From positions 1 through 18,428 of the forward strand of contig DASRYU010000104.1 in the NCBI GenBank assembly GCA_035687045.1: 18,428 nucleotides of DNA, given 5' to 3'. Under the pieces are notes generated by a model, which had not been told where the DNA came from, did no database searches, and saw nothing but the letters and a program-made list of their open reading frames with translations. The DNA is from JAJPHT01 sp035687045 (GTDB taxonomy: Archaea > Thermoplasmatota > SW-10-69-26 > JACQPN01 > JAJPHT01). Position numbers and translations under genes: made by a program. Each line of letters opens with the position of its first letter. The stretch's first letter is position 1. Of this stretch, positions 13,756 to 18,428 are shown one piece after another.

Positions 13756-13819
13756 GGGATGCCTCAAGGTCCAGCGACGAGCGCACCACAAGCGGGATGG
13801 CGCGCGCCGGCGAGCCTGG

Positions 13820-13907
13820 CGCATCCGGTATTGCGCTACCTGAACTACCCGGATGCGGGTGCCGCGAGCGTCGTCCCGACGCCCGGCACCCGCTGCCCTT
13901 CCTTTTT
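13820..13907 (+). terminator. Two overlapping hairpins and a T tract, terminator of the CNNM/CBS gene
   Basis: Hairpin 1 pairs CGCATCCGG (13820-13828) with CCGGATGCG (13849-13857). Hairpin 2 pairs GCGGGTGCC (13855-13863) with GGCACCCGC (13885-13893) and contains an inner stem GCGTC/GACGC (13868-13872 with 13878-13882). TTCCTTTTT follows, ending at 13907. The two stems share 13855-13857, so they partly exclude one another. The T tract abuts the stop codon of the convergent exporter gene. Nothing else of note lies in 13756-13819. Confidence 0.6.
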
Positions 13908-16900
13908 CACCGCTCGTCGACGTCGATCGGGCGCAAGGTCCGACGGTCCCCCTGCCAGACCTCCACGTAACGGCCCATCGGCTCGGCCTGCGGCGCCGGG
14001 CGCGCGCCGGCCGCGATGGGCACCGAGCGCGTCTCGACGAGGGGGACGTTCCGCTCGCTCTCGCGCAGCGCGCGCTCCGCCTGCTTCTTCTTCACCGGGT
14101 AGAACACCGGGATGACGAGGAGCGTCGTGAGGAAGACGACCGCGATGGCGATGGCCGTGGCCACCATGCCGCGGCGACCGGCGAGGTCGCTGATCTGCGT
14201 GAAGATGAGGAAGCTGCCCCACGTCGTGAGGAACGAGTAGAGGACGCCCTTGCCCACGCCTTCGAAGGTCGCGTACGTGTCCTTCGTGCGCCGGCAGCGC
14301 AACGTCAAGTGCAGGCCGTAGTCGCTGCCCATGCAGAAGATGAACACGAGCGGCAACGTCAGGTTGATCGCGAGGCCGATGTCGAACGCGGGCAGGATGC
14401 CGATCCAGAACGCGCCGGTGAGGCCGTTGAGGAGCGTCACGGCCGCCGTCGTGCGGAGGTCGCGCGTGAACGCGAAGACGATGATGCTCACGACGACGAT
14501 GGTCACGGCGCTCATGTAGCCAAGCCACGGCACCTGCTTCGCGACGAAGAGGTAGTTGATCGCCGTGTTGCCGAAGAAGCTCACCTTCGTGCCCTCCGGG
14601 CGGAGCGCCTCGTTGGCGGCGATGGCGACGTGCACCTCGCGCCAGACGGCGGCGGCGTCCTCGTAGGAGGCCGCCTCGACGGAGAACACGATGACCGTCA
14701 TGTCGTGCTCGGGCGCGTTGAGGAAGAGGTTCGCGAACGGGTAGAGCGGCGAGTCGTAGACCTCGGCGAGGAGCGCGAGCATCTCCTCGCGCGTCTGCGG
14801 GTACGTCTCCGCGAGCTCCGCGCCAGGCTGCAGCCCCGCCTGCTGGAACATCGGCTGGAGCGTGCTCGCGCCGATGAACTGGGCCGCGCCGGGCGCGCCT
14901 TCGCGCACCGTGAGGTAGATGTTGAGAAGGAACGGAAGGTCGCGCAGCGTGTCGGCGATGACGCGCGACTGCTTCGTCTGGTTGTTGGCCTCCGGGTCGC
15001 GCCACCCGTTCTGCGCCTGCGCGCGGAGCGTGCTCGTGAGCGCGTTGATGTAGTCGTGGACGGCGGGGTCGGTGATGTCCCCCTCGATGATGAGCACGTT
15101 CGCCTTCACGGCGTCGTCCGTGCGGTCGTAGAAGCCCTCGATGGCCTCCGCGTGCTCCTGGCGGAGCGGGTCGCTCTCGAGCCAGTTGCGCGGCGGGTCG
15201 CCGAAGGCCTCGCGCTCGATGGTGCTCGCGCTCGCGATGGCGGCGCCGGCGAGAAGGACGAGGACGAGAGCGACGGCCCAGCGTGCGCGCGAGACGCCCG
15301 TCGCGAGGAAGGGCATGAGGCGCGACGGCTGGTAGGTGACGTGGCGCCTGCGGCCGCGGTCGCCCAGGAGCGTGACGAGCGCGGGGATGAACAGGACGGC
15401 GAGGATGTAGCAGGAGATGAGCGCCGTGATGGCGAGGATGCCCAGCTGCGCGACAAGGAGCGAGGGCGAGACGACCATCACGAGGAGGCCCGCGAGCGTC
15501 GTGAGCAGGCCCACGAAGAGCGCGAGCGCGCTTCCTCCGCCGGCCGCGACCCAGGCCTCCTCGGGCGACTTGCCGTGCCCGCGAAGCTCCTGGTACTCGT
15601 TCATCATGTGGATGCCGTAGTCGATGCCCACCCCCATGATGAGCGGCACCGTGGCGAGGTTGATCGTGTTGAGCGGGATCTTCATCGCGCCCATGACGCC
15701 GAACGTCCACACGACGGCGATCGAGAGCATCGCGAAGGTCGCGAACACGTTCACCGCGTTGCGGAACGCGATGAAGAGCGTCATCGCGATGAACACGGCG
15801 ATGACGGGAAGGAGGATCTTGAAGTCGTGCGCCGTGAGCTCGGACGCGTGCGCGTTCGCGAGCGGGAGGTCGACGCTGAACATGGGCGGGTTCTGCGGGC
15901 CGAAGATCTCGTACTCCGTCTGCCCCGACGCCACCCGCTTGAGCCACATCTCGCGGACCTCGAGCGCGCGCTCGCCGATGTGCTTCGCGTCCCCCTCGTA
16001 GTCGGCGCCGACGGTGACGAGGTACGCCGTCTGGCGCCACGTGGGGCTCGTGACGGCGTCGACGGCGCTGAGCACCGCGGGGGCGTTGAGCACGCCGGCC
16101 TCGACGCTCGCGTAGCGCAGCTCGCCGGCCTGGTCGGTGCCGGGGAGCGCGAAGGCGCGGTCGGGGGCGTTGATGCCGCCCTCGATGGTCCAGTTGATGA
16201 GCTTGAAGAAGTCGGGCGATCCGATGCTCCCCTCGAACGGCTCCTGCGTGAGGACCCAGTCGATCATCTCCGACATCGCGCGGATGTAGAGCTCGTCGGT
16301 GATGTTCTCCGGCCGCCCGACGGGACCCGAGAGGCCGGCGTCGGTGACGCGGTGCGGGAGCTTCTCGCGGTTCTCGCGCTCGTAGAGCTCCCGTTGCGTC
16401 GCGTTGTTCGGGTCGATGACGCGGAACTGGAACGTGACCTGCTGCGTGAAGCTGGACTTGAAGGCGTCCGTCAGGTTGTGCGCGGCCTCCGTGTTCGGGT
16501 CGCCGCGCGGGAGCACGTCGGCGACGTCCACGTTCGTCGTGACCGTCGAGGCGTAGGCGCCCGCGACGAGCGTCAGGCCGATGACGAAGGCGACCGTCGT
16601 CTTCGCGTTGCGCATGCCGAAGACGGAGACGCGCGCGATGAGGTTGCGGTCCCCCTTGGGCACGATGCGGCCCGAGACGACGCCCGCCTCCGTCGTGAGG
16701 TTCGCGATGAGCGTGCCGAGGAAGCTGAAGAGGGCGCTCGCGGAGGCGACGAGGAGGACCATCCCGTCGGGCGAGACGTTTTCGATGACGGCCCCGCGAC
16801 CCCCGGTGAAGGCGGACTCGAAGAGGGGGAGCGAGAGCGCCGTGTAGGCGAGAAGGAGGGCGAGGAGGGGCCCGAAGACGAGGGCGCCGGCCGCGAGCCG

Positions 16901-17230
16901 GCCGAAGTGGACGTCGATGCCCACTGGCCGCGAGTAGCGGGGGGGCGTGTAGCGCGTGCGCCGCATCGTGAGGCGCGTGAGCCAGGCGGTGAGGAAGACG
17001 CCCGTCGTGACGGAGAGGAAGCCGGCGAGGGCGGCGGTGCTCGCGACGTGCGGGAGGACCTCGGCCAGGCCGTACGAGGGGTGCACGGGGTGGACGTACC
17101 AGTCGAAGGTGAATCCGTAGGCGATCTTGTCGCCGATCCAGAAGCCGACGTACCAGCCAACGACGGCCGAAAGGAGGGCCGCCACGACCGCGGCGCCCCG
17201 CCCCACCCACTTGTTCGGCATGTTCCCCAT
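13907..17230 (-). CDS. RND/MMPL-family exporter with an extra N-terminal membrane domain
   Basis: This 1107-residue transporter has the duplicated RND fold. The first half has a helix at about 212-231, an outer loop to about 472, then a helix bundle to about 625 with GVGIDYGIHMMNEY (Asp537); the second repeats this with a helix at about 650-670, an outer loop to about 900, and a bundle with CMGSDYGLHL (Asp970). The buried acidic residues fit proton- or ion-coupled export. The closest group is the archaeal/bacterial MMPL-SSD type (HAE3-like); the substrate is unknown, with lipids or hydrophobic compounds likely. About 205 residues with four helices (near 13-33, 59-84, 111-135, 156-178) precede the usual N terminus. 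An ATG at 17248 would add six residues but lies only 17 nt from the TATA-like box; 17221 is another option. It ends at the convergent terminator. Confidence 0.92.
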   Translation of the reverse strand: MGNMPNKWVGRGAAVVAALLSAVVGWYVGFWIGDKIAYGFTFDWYVHPVHPSYGLAEVLPHVASTAALAGFLSVTTGVFLTAWLTRLTMRRTRYTPPRYSRPVGIDVHFGRLAAGALVFGPLLALLLAYTALSLPLFESAFTGGRGAVIENVSPDGMVLLVASASALFSFLGTLIANLTTEAGVVSGRIVPKGDRNLIARVSVFGMRNAKTTVAFVIGLTLVAGAYASTVTTNVDVADVLPRGDPNTEAAHNLTDAFKSSFTQQVTFQFRVIDPNNATQRELYERENREKLPHRVTDAGLSGPVGRPENITDELYIRAMSEMIDWVLTQEPFEGSIGSPDFFKLINWTIEGGINAPDRAFALPGTDQAGELRYASVEAGVLNAPAVLSAVDAVTSPTWRQTAYLVTVGADYEGDAKHIGERALEVREMWLKRVASGQTEYEIFGPQNPPMFSVDLPLANAHASELTAHDFKILLPVIAVFIAMTLFIAFRNAVNVFATFAMLSIAVVWTFGVMGAMKIPLNTINLATVPLIMGVGIDYGIHMMNEYQELRGHGKSPEEAWVAAGGGSALALFVGLLTTLAGLLVMVVSPSLLVAQLGILAITALISCYILAVLFIPALVTLLGDRGRRRHVTYQPSRLMPFLATGVSRARWAVALVLVLLAGAAIASASTIEREAFGDPPRNWLESDPLRQEHAEAIEGFYDRTDDAVKANVLIIEGDITDPAVHDYINALTSTLRAQAQNGWRDPEANNQTKQSRVIADTLRDLPFLLNIYLTVREGAPGAAQFIGASTLQPMFQQAGLQPGAELAETYPQTREEMLALLAEVYDSPLYPFANLFLNAPEHDMTVIVFSVEAASYEDAAAVWREVHVAIAANEALRPEGTKVSFFGNTAINYLFVAKQVPWLGYMSAVTIVVVSIIVFAFTRDLRTTAAVTLLNGLTGAFWIGILPAFDIGLAINLTLPLVFIFCMGSDYGLHLTLRCRRTKDTYATFEGVGKGVLYSFLTTWGSFLIFTQISDLAGRRGMVATAIAIAVVFLTTLLVIPVFYPVKKKQAERALRESERNVPLVETRSVPIAAGARPAPQAEPMGRYVEVWQGDRRTLRPIDVDER

Positions 17231-17261
17231 GCAGGCTCGGGCCGGCATGGGCCCAGAGACG

Positions 17262-17268
17262 TCTTAAA
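17262..17268 (-). promoter_or_regulatory. TATA-like box of the RND/MMPL gene
   Basis: On the minus strand CCCTTTAAGAC is a good archaeal TATA-like sequence, about 35 nt before the ATG at 17230. This spacing favours 17230 over 17248 as the start codon. Confidence 0.5.
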
Positions 17269-17275
17269 GGGAGGG

Positions 17276-17295
17276 GCGCACGTCGCTGCGTGCGC
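17276..17295. promoter_or_regulatory. Inverted repeat between the two divergent promoters
   Basis: GCGCACG (17276-17282) and CGTGCGC (17289-17295) form a perfect 7-bp dyad with a 6-nt spacer. It sits between the TATA-like boxes of the exporter gene and the plus-strand gene and touches the latter. The position would allow one regulator to control both genes. It is GC-only, so chance is possible. Confidence 0.3.
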
Positions 17296-17304
17296 AAGTA
17301 TTTA
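17296..17304 (+). promoter_or_regulatory. TATA-like box of the gene at 17332
   Basis: CAAGTATTTAGAG is the strongest AT-rich element in the window. Its centre is about 32 nt before the GTG at 17332, which supports a leaderless transcript and argues against the upstream GTG at 17290, which lies before the box. Confidence 0.55.
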
Positions 17305-17331
17305 GAGAGGGTCCGAGAGAGACGCGGGCCG

Positions 17332-18330
17332 GTGGCAGCGCACTCTCCGTCGCTCGCGCCGCGTCACTGGGTCTACGTCGACGCCACGCGCTCGCACGAG
17401 CTCCACGCGCAGGCCGTGCTCCAGGGCCCCGACGGCGTCCTCGTCACCACCGAGTTCCCCGCCGGGAGCCGCGACCCCGCCGAGATGGTGCGCGCCCAAA
17501 CGCGCGTGCGCGGCGAGGAGGAGCTTCTCGCGCTCCTGCGCGACCTCGAGGAGCGCCTCGCCAACGCCGGCCGCTACTACCGCACGGACGTCCCCGCCAT
17601 GCGCTGGACGCCGCTGCCGCCCCCGTCGAAGCCGCTCGACCTCCGCGCGCACGAGACGCGCATCCCCGGCACGGGCGCCTCGATGCGCATCCACCACTTC
17701 CACGCCGAGAACGGGGAGCAGGACCGCCTCCTTATCTCCATGCCGCGCCCCGGCATGAGCGGCCGCCACGTGCTCGCGCAGATGACGTTCGAATACCCGC
17801 GCGTCGACGCGGGCGAGCTCGAGGTCCTCCACGCGCGCCTCGCGCCCCCCGTGCTCGCGAGCGTCGTCGCGAAGGAGCACGTCGAGGCGCCGCGCCGCGG
17901 CTTCCGCAAGCTCATCGACGCGCGCGACTACGCCGCCGCCTTCGGCGCGAAGTGGGCCGACCGCGCCACCGCGATGCTGCGCACCGCCACCGCGCGCCTC
18001 GTCGACGCGCCCGCCGAGCCCGCGCCGCGCGCGCACGCGCCCCCGAGCGGGCTCGACGCGATGAAGCGCGCCCTCTCGCACGCGCGCGTCGAGGCGCTCC
18101 GCGCGCGCTACGTCGACCCCGTCACCGAGGCGCAGCTCGTCGAAGGCGGCGAGCACGCCATCCGGCGCCACGTCGCGCGCCTGCGCGCCCGCGCGCCCCA
18201 CCAGCAGCACTACGAGCTCTCCCTCCTCGAGGCGACGCTCCTCTGCGAGTACGCCATCCCCGCGAAGATGTGGGACCTCGCCGGCGACGAGGGCGCGAAG
18301 CTCCTGCGATGGCTGCACGGGTACGGGTAG
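17332..18330 (+). CDS. Soluble protein of unknown family
   Basis: I recognise no family for this 332-residue protein. It has no signal peptide or membrane helix, so it should be cytoplasmic. The N-terminal half begins HWVYVDATRSHELHAQAVL and alternates short beta-like and charged helical segments. A basic stretch, EAPRRGFRKLIDARDYAAAFGAKWADRAT (second half about 200-215), and an Arg/Ala-rich helical C-terminal region (about 240-320) follow. A Pro/Ala linker, APAEPAPRAHAPPSG (around 225-239), separates two probable domains. The GTG at 17332 is chosen from the TATA-like box; the longer form from the GTG at 17290 would run through that box. The gene is divergent from the exporter and may share control with it. 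The coding call rests on length and on composition matching its neighbours. Confidence 0.75.
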   Translation: MAAHSPSLAPRHWVYVDATRSHELHAQAVLQGPDGVLVTTEFPAGSRDPAEMVRAQTRVRGEEELLALLRDLEERLANAGRYYRTDVPAMRWTPLPPPSKPLDLRAHETRIPGTGASMRIHHFHAENGEQDRLLISMPRPGMSGRHVLAQMTFEYPRVDAGELEVLHARLAPPVLASVVAKEHVEAPRRGFRKLIDARDYAAAFGAKWADRATAMLRTATARLVDAPAEPAPRAHAPPSGLDAMKRALSHARVEALRARYVDPVTEAQLVEGGEHAIRRHVARLRARAPHQQHYELSLLEATLLCEYAIPAKMWDLAGDEGAKLLRWLHGYG

Positions 18331-18405
18331 GCGGTCGGGCGTGACATCAGCCGTCGCGCGCCGCCGTGACGGACGTTGCGACGCCCGCATGCGCCGCCGC
18401 GGGCG

Positions 18406-18419
18406 CCCTATAAGCGTTT
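18406..18419. promoter_or_regulatory. TATA-like box at the right edge
   Basis: CCCTATAAGCGTTT lies 9 nt from the window end. On the plus strand it would serve a gene starting beyond the window; read on the minus strand (AAACGCTTATAGG) it resembles the tatA box, but no believable minus-strand gene follows. The remaining bases 18331-18405 show nothing else. Confidence 0.4.
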
Positions 18420-18428
18420 GGTACGGGT

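Noticed and set aside
13759..14115. Small plus-strand ORF after the CNNM gene
   Set aside because: It crosses the terminator hairpins and then the end of the exporter gene on the other strand; product is low-complexity.
13845..17305. Two 1150-residue ORFs (one per strand) overlapping the exporter gene, and many similar long ORFs opposite pyk, ychF and the CNNM gene
   Set aside because: They are shadows produced by extreme third-position GC. Their products are Arg/Ala/Gly/Pro-rich without domains, whereas the chosen frames carry clear family motifs.
17302..18390. Minus-strand ORF starting at 18390 after the TATA-like box at 18406-18419
   Set aside because: It lies entirely opposite the 17332 gene, is Arg/Val/Ala-rich and has no recognisable motif; the plus frame looks more protein-like and has the better promoter.
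1..18428. tRNA, rRNA or other known structured RNA genes
   Set aside because: I looked for the GTTCRA T-loop pattern and for known landmarks in the gaps and found none. A covariance-model search would be decisive.

Overview
This is a very GC-rich window that I read as archaeal. It carries an archaeal-type tRNA(m1G37) methyltransferase (Trm5), diphthine synthase (Dph5, an archaeal/eukaryotic enzyme), an archaeal-type YchF/Obg GTPase with a G4 motif NKAD, and short TATA-like boxes about 30 nt upstream of many start codons, which suggests mostly leaderless transcripts. Gene content and promoter style fit a high-GC Euryarchaeota/Thermoplasmatota-like lineage from the environment. The exact lineage is inference. 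I saw no plasmid, phage or transposase gene and no tRNA.

Layout, left to right. (1) 1-213: repeat-derived DNA and the pyk promoter. (2) 214-3089: pyruvate kinase overlapped by a large lipoprotein gene. (3) 3090-3410: tatA, with its own promoter and a dyad that looks like an operator. (4) 3411-3822: a convergent junction filled by tandem copies of a long inverted repeat. (5) 3823-5793, minus strand: a compact cytochrome c maturation operon ccmA-ccmB-ccmC-ccmD, each pair overlapping by 4 nt; ccmD is only 37 codons. (6) 5856-6785: a PAP2-family membrane phosphatase, apparently divergent from ccmA off one symmetrical TATA-like box. (7) 6786-7014: a second convergent junction with related repeats. 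(8) 7015-8874, minus strand: dph5 then trm5, two translation-related modification genes. (9) 8875-9122: a gap with several inverted repeats and no convincing ORF. (10) 9123-11030, minus strand: lipoprotein, small membrane protein and secreted protein, all of unknown function. (11) 11150-12343, minus strand: ychF, divergent from (12) 12430-13755, a CNNM/CorC-type CBS membrane protein. (13) 13756-13906: a third convergent junction with a two-hairpin terminator. (14) 13907-17230, minus strand: an RND/MMPL exporter with an extra four-helix N-terminal membrane domain. (15) 17332-18330: a soluble protein of unknown family, divergent from the exporter. The right end holds a promoter-like box for a gene that may lie outside the window.

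How the parts relate. CcmABCD would export and load heme for c-type cytochromes, so the host probably respires with cytochrome c; ccmE, ccmF and the thiol-handling components must be elsewhere if present. TatA, two lipoproteins, a secreted protein, the exporter and the CNNM protein make this a membrane- and envelope-heavy region with housekeeping genes in between. The most unusual feature is the family of long inverted repeats built from 8-9 nt units: the two main clusters sit between convergent genes. I found no clear new multi-gene system. The repeats, the degenerate heme-handling motif of CcmC, the extended exporter and several family-less envelope proteins are the points most worth pursuing.
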